This document shows, in pieces, positions 36,570 to 47,200 of a stretch of DNA of 52,649 nucleotides. This stretch comes from Planctomycetota bacterium (GTDB lineage Bacteria; Planctomycetota; Uabimicrobiia; Uabimicrobiales; JABWCH01): NCBI GenBank assembly GCA_017993505.1, contig JAGOMP010000013.1, positions 1-52,649 on the forward strand, read 5' to 3'. Numbering within the stretch: position 1 is the first letter of the stretch; the number at the start of each line of letters is the position of its first letter. The notes under the pieces are model-generated. The model did not search any database. It had not been told where the DNA came from and was given only the letters and a program-made list of their open reading frames with translations. The position numbers were made by a program, and so were the translations under genes.

Positions 36570-38982
36570 TTATTTTCTTCTTGTTTTTCTATTTATGTGT
36601 AGTTGTTCTCTTTTTCAACAACAGAAAATAGAGGAACAACGTCCTATACGAATCCAAGACAATGCAACATTATCTTCCAATGAGTATAACCAGAATCAAA
36701 AACAAGAAGAAAAACAAATTATTTTCCAAGATCCAAGAATACAACAATATATACATCAATTACCAGATTTGCAACAAGAACTTTTATTGAAAATTGCAGC
36801 AAATCTAACTATTGTAGAACAAAATCTCGATAAAATTGTGGTACAATGGGAATCATATTCTTCTACCTGTCCTCAATCTCATATCACTCATTCTCTAGAA
36901 ACAGGAAATAGACAATATAAAATCCACCTTTGCACAGAAAAAATTCTCACGCACCAAGAAAATTTTTCTCTAGTATTTCCAAAATTCTTTATCGAATGTA
37001 TTGTTCGTGAAAAAATTTCTATGGTGCAAACAACATTGCCAGAATGGTTAGTTCAAGGCATGATTTACTATGCAATGGACAACAAAGAAGCATTATTGTC
37101 TCAATTTGCTTGTGAATGCATGGACAAACCTGGTGAACTCAAACAATGGTTTGTGGGGATCAATAATAAAGACATTATTTTTCCACAATGGGAAGGATAT
37201 ATGTTTCTTCTTTTTTTAGAAGATTATTATGGGAAAGAAACATTGGTAACTTGGTTTTCTAAGATCTTCGAGGGCAACAATTACTGGCTAGATGATTGCC
37301 AAAATACATTTGGTACAGATATAGAATCTTTAGAAAAAAATGGTCTACACTTTGCTTTGACGTATTTAACAAGTAGATACAGAGGAGCATGGATTGCGTA
37401 TAAACGCACATTAAAAATTTACCTAGACAAAAAATACATAGACGCTATTCCAGAATTTAAAAAACTTTCCATTCAATATTCTGGCACATTTTTAGAGTCA
37501 AATGTAAAATTTTGGTTAGGTATGTGCTATTATCGTTTACAAAGATATAGCGATGCCCGTTCTTATTTTGAAGAAATCCAACAAGACTCATGCACATATT
37601 TGCCTGAAATGCAATATCGTTTGGCAATGTGTTATTTTCATGAAAAACATTTGTCCCAAGCCATTATTCTTTTGGAACAATATAGTCATAATTTTCCTTA
37701 TCATACACTAGCTGCTAGTGCACAATATTTTTTAGCAGAAAGTTTGCGATTGCAAGAAAAACATGCTATGGCTATCCATGTATGGAAACAATTTGTAAAA
37801 AAATATAAAAACCACCATCGAAAAAATGAAGCCTATTTTAATATCATTGACGTTGCTTTTCAACTTGGCTGGTTTGGTTTAGCTGGTAGTATTCATCATA
37901 CATTAGAGGAAGAAACACTCACTTCAGAAGAAAAAAATCAATTGCAAGAATCAAAACAACTTTTAAAAACATTAGAAAAAAATGCACGAAAAAAACTTCA
38001 AATCAAATTAGAAAAATGGCAACAAAAATATCAAAAATCGTCTCTTGCACAAAAACAAGCCATGTTAGAAGAAATGGGTTATATTGGAACAACAAGCCTT
38101 CCTTATTTAAAATCTATGGCTATTTCAGAAGAATTGTTAGAAACATACCTTATCACATTACAGAACATTTCTACACCTCCAACAATTCCTTTATTTCTAC
38201 AAATAGCCAAACAATATCCTCAAAAAAAGCAACAAATATTTACCGCAATGTTTCAATTACATATTCCTGCACAAATTTTTTCAGAAATTCTTTCTTCGGA
38301 AAAAGATCCTCTATTTCAAACTTTAACTTGGAATACAACTCCTGCCTTACAACAACAATTCCCCAATATCTTACAAAAATTGAATGGAACAGAACAAGAT
38401 CAATTATATATCATTGAGCAACTTATGTTGCACAGCAACTCCGATCAAGTGTATGTATTCAACCAACTCGCAGAACATGGTCACCCTAAAGCACGAGAAC
38501 AAGCTATACAAAACTTGCTCATTTGGAAACATCCTAGTAGCCAAGAAGTCTTTCAAAAAAATATACAAGACAAAGAAGAAAAAATTCAAATATTAAGTTT
38601 CCCTGGAACAAAAATTTGGGAAATATTAACTCCAGAAATAACAAAAAACTTATTGAAAATTAACAACATAGAATTTACAATAAAAATTCTGGAAGTTGTA
38701 TCTGAACAAAACACAAAAGAATACATGGATATACTCGTGGAAAGTATTTCAAATCCCCATCAAGAAGTTCGAGAAACAATTAAAAAAAACATACTCCGAC
38801 TTCCTAAAAAAAGGATTCTTCCCAGTTTATGTAGTGCATTCTTAGTACAGGATAAACCATTGTACTATTACGTTACCATTGTAGAATTATTAGAAAACAT
38901 TACGGAAACAAGTTTTCCTTTTCGTCCTGATATGACAAAAGACGAAAAGGAAAAAATTATTTCTAAATTTAAAAATTTATAA
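36529..38982 (+). CDS. Large lipoprotein with TPR and HEAT-like helical repeats
   Basis: The 817-residue protein starts with a lipoprotein signal: Lys-rich n-region, FLLVFLFMC and a likely lipid-modified Cys at about 24 or 26. Residues about 60-260 form a domain with peptidase_MA-like features (ECIVREKISM, LPEWLVQGMIYYAMD, LFLEDYYGKETLVTWF) but without a clear HExxH motif. Residues about 295-445 contain TPR/YbgF-like repeats (AIPEFKKLSIQYSG, LGMCYYRLQRYSDA, AMCYFHEKHLSQAI). The C-terminal part (about 490-817) is alpha-helical and HEAT-like. The start overlaps the PH-domain gene by 41 bp, and the TolC-like gene follows after 18 bp. An envelope scaffold role is inferred. Confidence 0.7.
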   Translation: MDIKNVAKKLWKNNYFLLVFLFMCSCSLFQQQKIEEQRPIRIQDNATLSSNEYNQNQKQEEKQIIFQDPRIQQYIHQLPDLQQELLLKIAANLTIVEQNLDKIVVQWESYSSTCPQSHITHSLETGNRQYKIHLCTEKILTHQENFSLVFPKFFIECIVREKISMVQTTLPEWLVQGMIYYAMDNKEALLSQFACECMDKPGELKQWFVGINNKDIIFPQWEGYMFLLFLEDYYGKETLVTWFSKIFEGNNYWLDDCQNTFGTDIESLEKNGLHFALTYLTSRYRGAWIAYKRTLKIYLDKKYIDAIPEFKKLSIQYSGTFLESNVKFWLGMCYYRLQRYSDARSYFEEIQQDSCTYLPEMQYRLAMCYFHEKHLSQAIILLEQYSHNFPYHTLAASAQYFLAESLRLQEKHAMAIHVWKQFVKKYKNHHRKNEAYFNIIDVAFQLGWFGLAGSIHHTLEEETLTSEEKNQLQESKQLLKTLEKNARKKLQIKLEKWQQKYQKSSLAQKQAMLEEMGYIGTTSLPYLKSMAISEELLETYLITLQNISTPPTIPLFLQIAKQYPQKKQQIFTAMFQLHIPAQIFSEILSSEKDPLFQTLTWNTTPALQQQFPNILQKLNGTEQDQLYIIEQLMLHSNSDQVYVFNQLAEHGHPKAREQAIQNLLIWKHPSSQEVFQKNIQDKEEKIQILSFPGTKIWEILTPEITKNLLKINNIEFTIKILEVVSEQNTKEYMDILVESISNPHQEVRETIKKNILRLPKKRILPSLCSAFLVQDKPLYYYVTIVELLENITETSFPFRPDMTKDEKEKIISKFKNL

Positions 38983-39000
38983 TTGCTAGGGTATATTATT

Positions 39001-40482
39001 ATGCAAAAAAGGATATTCATTATATTCTTATTTTTATTCACATGTTGTTTATATAGCCAAGTCCAAGAAGGATATCATATTCATTCCTTATCCATGAAAG
39101 ATTGCTTAGTCGAAGCTATACGAAATAACTTAGAACTACAAATTGAAGGTTTTAATCCAAAAATTAGCGATTTTGACATTCAAATTGCACGAAGTGCCTT
39201 TGATCCTATATTTACTACTTCCTTTTCCGCTTCTGAAGTTGAAACAAGCACCGCACAAGACAATAACCTCACAAACCAAAACTTTAAATGGGATTTAGGT
39301 ATTGCCAAAAAAAATATACTAGGTGGTTCTGTAGGATTCTTCTATACTATGGATTATTCCAAAATGTATGACATTGCACCACGTCCCAATAGACATTGGA
39401 CACAAGGCGTTTCTTTACGAATCAGTCAACCTTTGCTCAGAGGTCTGGGGGTCTCTTTCAATGAAACAGACATTCAATTGGCTATCAATGAAAAAGATAA
39501 AGCATACTATACATTTCAAAACAAAGCTATAACTGTAATGAGTAATGTTGCTATTGCTTATTGGAATCTTGTAAATAGAATTGCCAATTACGAATTGCAA
39601 CGAAAATCATTGGAACTTGCAGAAAACTTATATAAAATTACATTGGCACGTATTAAAGCTGGATCCTTAGCTGCAGCAGATATTTTGGAAGCCGAAGGAA
39701 ATGTTGCTTATAAACATGATAATTTAATCGTAGCAGAAAAAAATATTCGTGATGCAGAAGATATGCTGAAACAACTCATTCGCCCTTTAGATGTACACTA
39801 CTATAAAAATGTGCATCTCATTCCTACAGAAAAGTATATTTTCAAAGAATTTTATGTAGATTTTGATAAAGCATTGCAAGAAGCATTAGAAAAACGCCCT
39901 GATTTACAGGCCAGCAAAATTACACTTAAAAACGCATCTTTAAGCACTGAAAAATATAAAAACCTACTCCTCCCTTCGTTGAACCTCAATGCAAGCATTG
40001 GCCTACAAGGATCAGAACATAGCTTTACTAAATCTTATGAGCCTTTATTTGATGGAGATTATCTAAATTGGTCGGTGGGGGTCAGCTTAGAAGTGCCCAT
40101 TGGAAACAGAACAGCACGTAGCAGATACATGCAATCTCTTATGAGACGAGAACAGAGCGTCACTGGTTTTAAACAAATGGAAAGTGCTATTCTAGCAGAA
40201 GTCCGTATTGCAGTAAGAGAACTCACAACATCCATGCGTCGAGTAAATACAGCCCAACGAACAAGAGAGTTGGCAGAAAAACAACTAGCAAACGAAGAAA
40301 ACAAATTCCGAGCTGGCATCATTGCCCTGTATCAAGTCCAAGATACAGAAGAAGACTTAACAACAGCACGTATCAATGAAAGCAATGCATTATTAGATTA
40401 CCAACGTGCTCTTGTCAAACTTGCCAAAGCAAAAGGTACATACCTTGAAGAAATTCAAAAATACGGCATTTCTTTAAAATAA
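39001..40482 (+). CDS. TolC-family outer-membrane efflux protein
   Basis: This protein of about 493 residues has a signal peptide (1-18, CCLYSQ) and then two repeats of the OEP/TolC fold. Visible features are LSMKDCLVEAIRNNLELQIE at the N-terminus, long amphipathic helices (IAYWNLVNRIANYELQRKSLE and continuation) with ARIKAGSLAAADILEAEGNV, and the second-repeat equivalent LQASKITLKNASLSTEKYKN and FRAGIIALYQVQDTEEDLT. It would form a trimeric export duct, but no RND pump or adaptor gene is next to it. The ATG at 39001 follows CTAGGG; a TTG at 38983 overlaps this RBS and is rejected. A strong terminator follows. Confidence 0.9.
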   Translation: MQKRIFIIFLFLFTCCLYSQVQEGYHIHSLSMKDCLVEAIRNNLELQIEGFNPKISDFDIQIARSAFDPIFTTSFSASEVETSTAQDNNLTNQNFKWDLGIAKKNILGGSVGFFYTMDYSKMYDIAPRPNRHWTQGVSLRISQPLLRGLGVSFNETDIQLAINEKDKAYYTFQNKAITVMSNVAIAYWNLVNRIANYELQRKSLELAENLYKITLARIKAGSLAAADILEAEGNVAYKHDNLIVAEKNIRDAEDMLKQLIRPLDVHYYKNVHLIPTEKYIFKEFYVDFDKALQEALEKRPDLQASKITLKNASLSTEKYKNLLLPSLNLNASIGLQGSEHSFTKSYEPLFDGDYLNWSVGVSLEVPIGNRTARSRYMQSLMRREQSVTGFKQMESAILAEVRIAVRELTTSMRRVNTAQRTRELAEKQLANEENKFRAGIIALYQVQDTEEDLTTARINESNALLDYQRALVKLAKAKGTYLEEIQKYGISLK

Positions 40483-40523
40483 AATACAATGTATCTTTTG
40501 AATATATCTTTTTTAGATTTTAT

Positions 40524-40567
40524 AAAAAAAGTAGCTATGAAACATGAAACATAGCTACTTTTTTTTT
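40524..40567. terminator. Terminator after the TolC-like gene
   Basis: AAAAAAAGTAGCTATG pairs with CATAGCTACTTTTTTT across a 10-nt loop, ending in a T tract. The long A tract on the left makes it usable from the minus strand too, where the TatD gene converges. Confidence 0.85.
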
Positions 40568-40657
40568 AATATGTAATGTCGTGCTACATATTCATGTATG
40601 TTGTTTTTTTTATGTTGAATCTCTAGTATTCTTCGCTGCCTATATATTTTAGTTTGA

Positions 40658-40780
40658 GAATATCTATGATACTTATATTTTTTTTGTATATGTTAATCTA
40701 GAAGGTCAGTGATACTTATATTTTTTCGTATCATTGTTCTAGAATATCCATGATACTCACATCTTTTCGTCTATGTTGGA
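40658..40780. repeat. Degenerate tandem repeat, three units of 39-43 bp
   Basis: Units beginning GAATATCTATGATACT, GAAGGTCAGTGATACT and GAATATCCATGATACT start at 40658, 40701 and 40742. The array lies in the convergent intergenic region, immediately downstream of the TatD gene stop. No gene was seen in 40568-40781. Confidence 0.7.
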
Positions 40781-40781
40781 T

Positions 40782-41540
40782 TTATGTATTGTTGAAAAGA
40801 TGGAAATAATTTTTAGATGTTTCTGTAGCTATATGCGAAAAAGTTGTTTGTTTGATTGTAGCAAGTGCGTGAACTACTTCAAGGATTTGTAAAGGAGTCG
40901 TGTAATTTTTAGGAATTTTCATACAAGGAATATACGGTGAATCTGTTTCTAATATAATATGTTGCAATGGTATTTTTTGTATGACACTTTTTCGTTTCTT
41001 TGCATTAGGATTTGTAAAAGCTGGACTCACACCAATAAAATAATTTTTACGAATAAGTAGATCCGCAATTTCCCAAGAACCAGACCAAGAATGAAGAATC
41101 CCTCCTCTAGGGTTATAATATTGTTGTAGAATTTCTAAAAGTTGTCCAAAATATTGTCGACAATGAATCAGAACAGGCAATTGAAATTTTTGTGCTATTT
41201 GTAGTTGTTCAATGAATATTTTTTTTTGCCTTTCTAAAGGGAAAGGTGAAGTTTCATCTAAGCCAATTTCTCCTATGGCAATTACTTTATTTTGTTGACA
41301 AAGATGAACCAATTGTTCTGTAGGGCATGATGTAGGAATATAATAAGGATGAATTCCTACAGCTACTTGAACAAAAGAATATTTCTGTGCAAAAGCAACA
41401 TTGTTGTATGAATCTTGTATGTGGATGGAAGGAATTAGTATTTTACGTATATTTTTCTTTTGTATATAAGGTATGCATTTTTTAAAATTTTGTATATGAA
41501 AAAAATGGCAATGGCTATCTACTAAATAGGAATGGTTCAT
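40782..41540 (-). CDS. TatD-family metal-dependent hydrolase
   Basis: This 252-residue TIM-barrel enzyme is of the TatD DNase family, with metal ligands VDSHCH (His10, His12), GEIGLDE (about 92-98), LIHCR (about 124-128), a HSWSGS site (about 145-150) and LETDSPYIPC (about 199-208). It is likely a magnesium-dependent 3'-5' exonuclease or deoxyribonuclease. AAAGGAG lies just upstream of the ATG. The intergenic region upstream (41541-41640) holds an imperfect direct repeat of an AATCTCTTTA-containing segment about 55 bp apart. Confidence 0.9.
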   Translation of the reverse strand: MNHSYLVDSHCHFFHIQNFKKCIPYIQKKNIRKILIPSIHIQDSYNNVAFAQKYSFVQVAVGIHPYYIPTSCPTEQLVHLCQQNKVIAIGEIGLDETSPFPLERQKKIFIEQLQIAQKFQLPVLIHCRQYFGQLLEILQQYYNPRGGILHSWSGSWEIADLLIRKNYFIGVSPAFTNPNAKKRKSVIQKIPLQHIILETDSPYIPCMKIPKNYTTPLQILEVVHALATIKQTTFSHIATETSKNYFHLFNNT

Positions 41541-41657
41541 ATTTTCTCCTTTATATTAGTATAATAAATAGACAATCTCTTTACGCAGTATTTATTTTCA
41601 TATCAATATAATACATAAATAATCTCTTTATATATATTTGTTTTTCATATTTTTTTC

Positions 41658-41686
41658 TTGACTTTCATAAAAAATTTTTGTATCAT
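41658..41686 (+). promoter_or_regulatory. Promoter of tRNA-Glu
   Basis: TTGACT (41658-41663), a 17-bp spacer and TATCAT (41681-41686), 35 bp upstream of the tRNA. Confidence 0.7.
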
Positions 41687-41721
41687 ATAACTTCAAACCT
41701 AAAAAAATGTTTATATAAGAT

Positions 41722-41794
41722 GCCCCGTTCGTCTAGCGGTCAAGGATACTGGATTCTCAGTCCAATGACACGGGTTCGAGTCCCGTACGGGGTA
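41722..41794 (+). tRNA. tRNA-Glu (anticodon CTC)
   Basis: A full cloverleaf is seen: acceptor GCCCCGT with ACGGGGT (one G-U pair at the end), D-stem GTCT/GGAT with a 9-nt loop, anticodon arm CTGGA-TTCTCAG-TCCAA (anticodon CTC; the outermost pair of the stem is mismatched), T-arm ACGGG-TTCGAGT-CCCGT and discriminator A. CCA is not encoded. A T6 run follows at once and may serve as terminator. Confidence 0.93.
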
Positions 41795-41820
41795 TTTTTT
41801 TATATCTATAATATTTACTA

Positions 41821-41925
41821 ATATCTAAAAATTGCTTCAAAGTCAATATTTCTTCTATGATAGTATTTGCTGAATATCTAAAAATTACTTCAAAAATCAA
41901 TATTTCTTCTGTGACTACCAGCCTT
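41821..41925. repeat. 53-bp direct repeat after the tRNA
   Basis: ATATCTAAAAATTGCTTC at 41821 recurs as ATATCTAAAAATTACTTC at 41874, with the following CAATATTTCTTCT block also repeated. The remaining sequence to 42142 is AT-rich and contains a TTTTTTAAAGAGTA doublet shortly before the next start. No gene seen. Confidence 0.75.
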
Positions 41926-42142
41926 TTTCAAAAATTTACAATTTAATTCTGGATTTTATATAAAATTTAGGTAAAATATTTTTAGTGCTCATGAATTCAT
42001 GAAAAGGATATTATTGTCTGTTTGAATTTGTGTATAGAAAGTTATCAAGTATCGGGTAATCAATCTACAATTTTTATAGGGATATGCGTATTTTTTAAAG
42101 AGTAATGTTAGTAAATTTTTTTAAAGAGTACGCTAGAAAATT

Positions 42143-43177
42143 ATGGAAATCAATTTTAGCTCCCGAGAGTGTAATGTTAAAATAGTGTATTATGGACCTG
42201 GTCTTTCTGGGAAAACAACAAATTTAGAAATCATTCATCAAAGGACTCCTATTGCAAATCGCGGGAATTTAACTGCTTTAGCTACAGATCTTGATAGAAC
42301 ACTATATTTTGACTATATGCCCTTGGAATTAGGAAAAATTAGTAGTCTTACTATTCGCATGCGTCTTTTTACAGTTCCTGGTCAAGTATATTATAATTCA
42401 ACAAGAAAACTTGTGTTGCGTTGTGTAGATGGAATTGTTTTTATTGCTGACAGTCAATTTTCACAACGAGAAGCCAATAAAGAATCTCTATTAAACTTGG
42501 AAGAAAATTTACAGGAGCAAGGAATTTCTATTGAAGAAATCCCCATTATCTTACAATATAATAAACGCGATTTGCCTGATATCATGCCCATTGAAATGAT
42601 GGAAGAAGATTTGAATAGTAGGTTGCAAGTCCCCTGTTTCCCTGCCGTGGCTTTCAGAGGAGATGGTGTTTTTCAATGTTTGAAAAGTATTGCGAATTTA
42701 ACCATGGGAAAAGTAGAGGATAGTATACGAAATCGTATGAAATCAAAAGAGCAATCTATAGCAGGAAGCACAATTTCTAAGGACTATACTTATAAATCGG
42801 ATGCTCATGAAATAACGAAAAAACGCATGACTTTACCACCTCTTACAAAAAAAGTAAAAACAGAAGAAGTAGAGGAAGAAACTGCAATAGGTACAACTCC
42901 CTCCTTTGATAGAGGAGATGATCCTAAAAAAATATTGTTTCCTACTCGCCATTTTTCTAAGTCAGATTCTTCGTTGATTCGTAAAAAACCTAATTTTGCA
43001 ATGTCCTCCCCATTAAAATCTCCTCCAATACCTGGGAAAACAGATAAATTTCCTATTCCTTTATTTCAAGGGAGTATGAGTTCGAATCGTACAGACGAAG
43101 AAAAAGCAACACAAGAATCGCCGAATTCACCAAAGCTAAGTCGATTCACTTCTTCAAATATACAAAATACAGACTAG
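42143..43177 (+). CDS. MglA-like small GTPase with long C-terminal tail
   Basis: The 344-residue protein has an MglA-type GTPase domain (about 1-195): P-loop GPGLSGKTT (18-26), the switch II VPGQ (77-80), NKRD (139-142) and family hallmark YFDYMPLELG. MglA proteins set cell polarity and control gliding or twitching motility in other bacteria. Typical MglA ends at about 195 residues; here about 150 extra low-complexity residues rich in Ser, Lys, Pro and Thr follow (196-344). No MglB/Roadblock gene is adjacent. A 78-residue gene follows after 12 bp. Confidence 0.88.
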   Translation: MEINFSSRECNVKIVYYGPGLSGKTTNLEIIHQRTPIANRGNLTALATDLDRTLYFDYMPLELGKISSLTIRMRLFTVPGQVYYNSTRKLVLRCVDGIVFIADSQFSQREANKESLLNLEENLQEQGISIEEIPIILQYNKRDLPDIMPIEMMEEDLNSRLQVPCFPAVAFRGDGVFQCLKSIANLTMGKVEDSIRNRMKSKEQSIAGSTISKDYTYKSDAHEITKKRMTLPPLTKKVKTEEVEEETAIGTTPSFDRGDDPKKILFPTRHFSKSDSSLIRKKPNFAMSSPLKSPPIPGKTDKFPIPLFQGSMSSNRTDEEKATQESPNSPKLSRFTSSNIQNTD

Positions 43178-43189
43178 AAAGGATGCAAT

Positions 43190-43426
43190 ATGGAGGAAGG
43201 GAAAACTGAAAAAATCGTCTTAGCTCACAATGAAGAAATCATTGAAGCTAGGGAAAAATATCCTCAAGTAGCAGAAAAATTAGATGAATTTAAAGTGGAA
43301 ATTCGTAAAATTGTAAAGCAGATTCATTCAGAGATTCAGGATATTATGGAAGAAAATAATCAAGAACTATTGTCTGTTCTTGTGATCAACGGGATTCACC
43401 GTATGACAGATGAGATTTTTTTATAA
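43190..43426 (+). CDS. Small helical protein of unknown function
   Basis: This 78-residue, charged, mostly alpha-helical protein (EEIIEAREKYPQVAEKLDEF and KQIHSEIQDIMEENNQELLS) has no membrane segment or known motif. AAAGGA at 43178-43183 sits 6 nt before the ATG, directly after the stop of the MglA-like gene, so the two are probably co-translated. It could be a regulator or partner of the GTPase, but it does not look like a Roadblock/MglB protein. Confidence 0.65.
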   Translation: MEEGKTEKIVLAHNEEIIEAREKYPQVAEKLDEFKVEIRKIVKQIHSEIQDIMEENNQELLSVLVINGIHRMTDEIFL

Positions 43427-43542
43427 TTTGTTTCTAATAATTTGTGGCTTAAAAATAAAAAGGTAATGAATATAACAAAACAAAAAATAAATAAATTTCA
43501 TTTTTTAAAAGAGTTTTTATCAAGTTCCAGAAAGGATTCAGC

Positions 43543-44148
43543 ATGCAGTCAACTATTTTTCTATCAGAAGAAGAAGAAATAGAAAAAAAAGAAAAAGAGG
43601 ATGAAGGGCTTGTAAAGAAATTATTAGATGCTCGAATTATCTTGGTTTCTGAACAAATCACAGATAAATTGGCAAAAGCTGTTACTGCACAATGTATTTT
43701 AATGCAAGAAATAGACAAAGAAAAACCAATTTATGTTTATATTAATTCACCAGGTGGTTCTGCTGATTCTGGCTTTGCAATGTATGATATATTGCGTTTT
43801 ATAACGCCTCCTGTTGCGACTATTTGTTCTGGTCTCTGTGCTAGTGCAGCAGTAATGGTGTATTTATCAGCACCTATTGAACGTCGATATTCCTTACCAA
43901 ACTCTCGATTTTTATTGCACCAACCTTCTACTGCAATGATCGGAACAGCATCGGACTTAGAAATTAATGCAAAAGAAATCATTAAAATGCGTGAACGTTA
44001 TAATTCTATTGTTGCTCAAGAAACGAATAAAACAGTGGATACTATTACTCAAGATGCAGATCGTGATTTCTGGCTAAGTCCTATGGAAGCTAAAGAATAC
44101 GGACTTGTTGGAAATATTATACAATCGTATTCAGAAATGAAATTTTAA
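43543..44148 (+). CDS. clpP: ATP-dependent Clp protease proteolytic subunit
   Basis: The 201-residue serine peptidase has all ClpP hallmarks: YINSPGGSADSG, the nucleophile Ser101 (GLCASAAV), His126 (LLHQPS) and Asp175 (DRDFWLSPMEAKEYGLV). It has a charged N-terminus (EEEEIEKKEKEDEG) longer than the usual loop. No clpX lies next to it. The Cys at GLCAS replaces a more usual Gln or Met-type neighbour and is not catalytic. Bacteria often have several ClpP copies, so this may be a secondary one. AGAAAGGA precedes the ATG; a hairpin follows the stop. Confidence 0.92.
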   Translation: MQSTIFLSEEEEIEKKEKEDEGLVKKLLDARIILVSEQITDKLAKAVTAQCILMQEIDKEKPIYVYINSPGGSADSGFAMYDILRFITPPVATICSGLCASAAVMVYLSAPIERRYSLPNSRFLLHQPSTAMIGTASDLEINAKEIIKMRERYNSIVAQETNKTVDTITQDADRDFWLSPMEAKEYGLVGNIIQSYSEMKF

Positions 44149-44151
44149 AGT

Positions 44152-44190
44152 ATAAATCCAAATTCACTCTGTTAGTGGATTTGGATTTAT
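44152..44190 (+). terminator. Hairpin after clpP
   Basis: ATAAATCCAAATTCACT (44152-44168), a CTGTT loop and AGTGGATTTGGATTTAT (44174-44190) form a 17-bp stem with one G-U pair. Confidence 0.7.
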
Positions 44191-44253
44191 ATAAGAGTAG
44201 ATTTGATATATTGCAAGCGTTGTTATTCTTTCAAGTCATGAAACGGTAAAATT

Positions 44254-47200
44254 ATGGAAAAATTGACATTTCGAGAAAGCCGAAAATTTATTGAGGCATT
44301 GAAAAAAAGAGCCGTTTTTTTAGGGGCCAAGGGGCATGAAGTCAGAAGCAAGTTAGAAGAACAAGATCTTAATGAAAAGGTAATTATTGCAACTAGTAAA
44401 AAACATCGCCTTATTTTAGTGGCCACTGAGGAAGGTTTTGAAGGTTTTCATTTTAATGAAAATGAATTGGAACGATACGAAATTTTAGGTTCTTTTGATG
44501 CGTATTTACAAGAATCTTATAATTTTTCTATTTTTGAAATTGATACACAAAAATTGAGCTTATTTTTAAAATCAACACCAAAATCTTTAATCACTTTGCA
44601 TGAAGATATTGATTTTGAATTAGGTTTACGATATCGCACTTCGTTGAATACGCCTGATGTACAAGTTATTATATATTATTGGCAAACAGGACCAATGCTT
44701 TTAATTTATAAAAAAAATGGAAAAGAAGTCATTTCTTTAAGTGAAGCAAGAAGTAATATTGAAGGCGAAGAAGCTATTCAAAGAATCCAAAGTCAATATA
44801 AAACTGTGCCTTGCACTATGAAAGTTTTGCGATCAGAGATACAGGGAACTATAGTAACATCGTCAAAAACATCTGCCATAACTTTGGATCCTGATTTGAA
44901 AAATACACAACGATATGAAAAAGATTTACTTGTTTTACCTTTTGAAGATGATGATGAGGCAATCTTAACATCCAGTATTTTTGAAGAATCTAAAGTAAGC
45001 ATGACCGCCCAAGAATCATTACTATATAATGAAGATTCTGTAGAAGAAACACTATATAATGAAGATTCTGTAGAAACATCAGAAATGATGAAAGAAGAAC
45101 TCCCTGAAATGATGGAGGAAGAACTCCCTGAATTAGAAGATTCTGTAGTGATGAGTGCAGAAGAACTCCCAGAATTAGGGCCAGAAGATTTAGATATTTT
45201 TAAAAAATATGGAATAGAAGCTCCTGTTAATTTAGATACAAAAAAACGTTTAGCTTCAGATTATCTCCCACAATCAATAGAAACAAAACCTATATTAAAT
45301 GCCTCGCCTTCATTAGACACAAAAAAACAAAGTATGAAGACTTCATCTATCCCTAAGATGATTCTTAATGTAGATACAAAGCGACATACTTCTAGTTTTG
45401 CAGAACAGCTTCCCTCAATAAAACAAGAGCCAATAGAGGACACCACAAACGAAAAAGAAATTAACGAAGCCTTCCTTGAACCAGACGAAGAAAAAGTCAA
45501 TGAAGCTTTACTAGAATCTGGATTAACACAAGAAGAAAAAGAAATATTAGAAAAATATGGTCTAGATGTAGATATAAATTTTGAAGACGAGATGGTGGAA
45601 GATCTAGAAGAATCTGTTGTTTTACGCCAAGAATCACTGCCCGAAATTGGAATGGAAGACATTGGAGTATTAGCAAAATATGGAATAGCATTGGCTGGAA
45701 CTGCTGGTAGAGCAACATCTATGGTAAATAAAAATGACGTTGCTATTTTATCACATTACAATATTATATTACCAAATGGAACGAATTCTACCTTAGAAGA
45801 AATCCAAGAAGCGTATAATATTGCAAAAACTACGAATAAACTTCCCTCTACTGTTGCACCTCAAGATAGAGTTGTTTTTACAAAATTTGGACTAGATATT
45901 CCACAAAAACAAATTAAAATTCAATTCAATATTAAATATCTTATCATTCCTATAAGCATTTTTCTCTTTATACTCATGAGTTCTGTTGCTTTAAAAATAT
46001 GGAAAGCTAAAAGATTAGAACAAGAAATTCGTTCCCATTGTTTAGAACGCACAGATTTTATTACACAAACTATTAACACTGGGCAAGAAAAAATCACAGT
46101 AATTAAAGACATTATTGAAAAACTAAAAAAGAATTATCCAAAATCACAAGGATATCCGGAACCTTCTCCTAATTTAATGGAACATCTCGCTCAAACAGAA
46201 AAATTTATTCTCAATTTAAAAATTCTTTTACGTACAGCTGAAGAAAAATTAATCGAAGACGTTCGAGTAGCTGAAGAATATTTGTTCACTATGGAAATGG
46301 ATGATCTTTTGCAAGAAGAAAATACAGACCAAGCTGAACAATTAACAGAACGGTTTAAACTTTTTTACACTACTGTGGAGTTCATGCACAAACAAGAAGA
46401 AAAACGACGTCAAATTCGTACAGCTTGCCGTATATTGCGTGAACAAAAAATCAATGGCGAACAAAAAGTCAAGGCTTTAGAAGAAAATTGGAAAAATTTA
46501 CAAGAGAAATATCCAGAATCGCAAGGCTTCCCTCCACGTCCACAAGGTGTAGAGCAAACGATCCGAGAAACAAAAGCAAAAAACAGAACTCTATATCAAA
46601 ATTTGCGTGCTTTAGAAATTGCTATGATTGGTAATCTTGATAGTGCTTTATTACTCATGGAAGAACAACAAAAAAAAGACACGCATAATTTCGCCTATTT
46701 AGAAGGACTCAATGGTTCGATTCTAGATATTACCCATTTATGTGCTAATATGGCTGCCAAACAATCTCTACAAAAACGTACTGTAGAAATTATGACCCAA
46801 ATCAACAATACCATTGACCAAGTAGAAAAACATTTTGATAAAATTGCAGAAAATAAAGATATTTTAGATGAATTTCCTGATGATTTAGAAATCCCACGCC
46901 CAGATAAAGACGAAAAAGAACTTTTAAGTCAATTACAACAAGAATATAACACATGGAATGATGGACTTCAAAATGCTAGAAAACTAGTACACCAAAATCA
47001 ATTTGAAGAAGCAGAAAAATTCATGCTAAATCTTTTAAAGAAAGAATATCCTGTAAAAGATTTAGAACGAATTCAACTCAATATGCAGGATGCCATTACT
47101 ATTGCAAAAGGTATGCAAGAACGAAGCGAATTAGGTAAACAAATTGCAAAAGCAATGCGACAAGCCAAAGAACAAAGCATAGTTCTTAAAAATTACGCAA

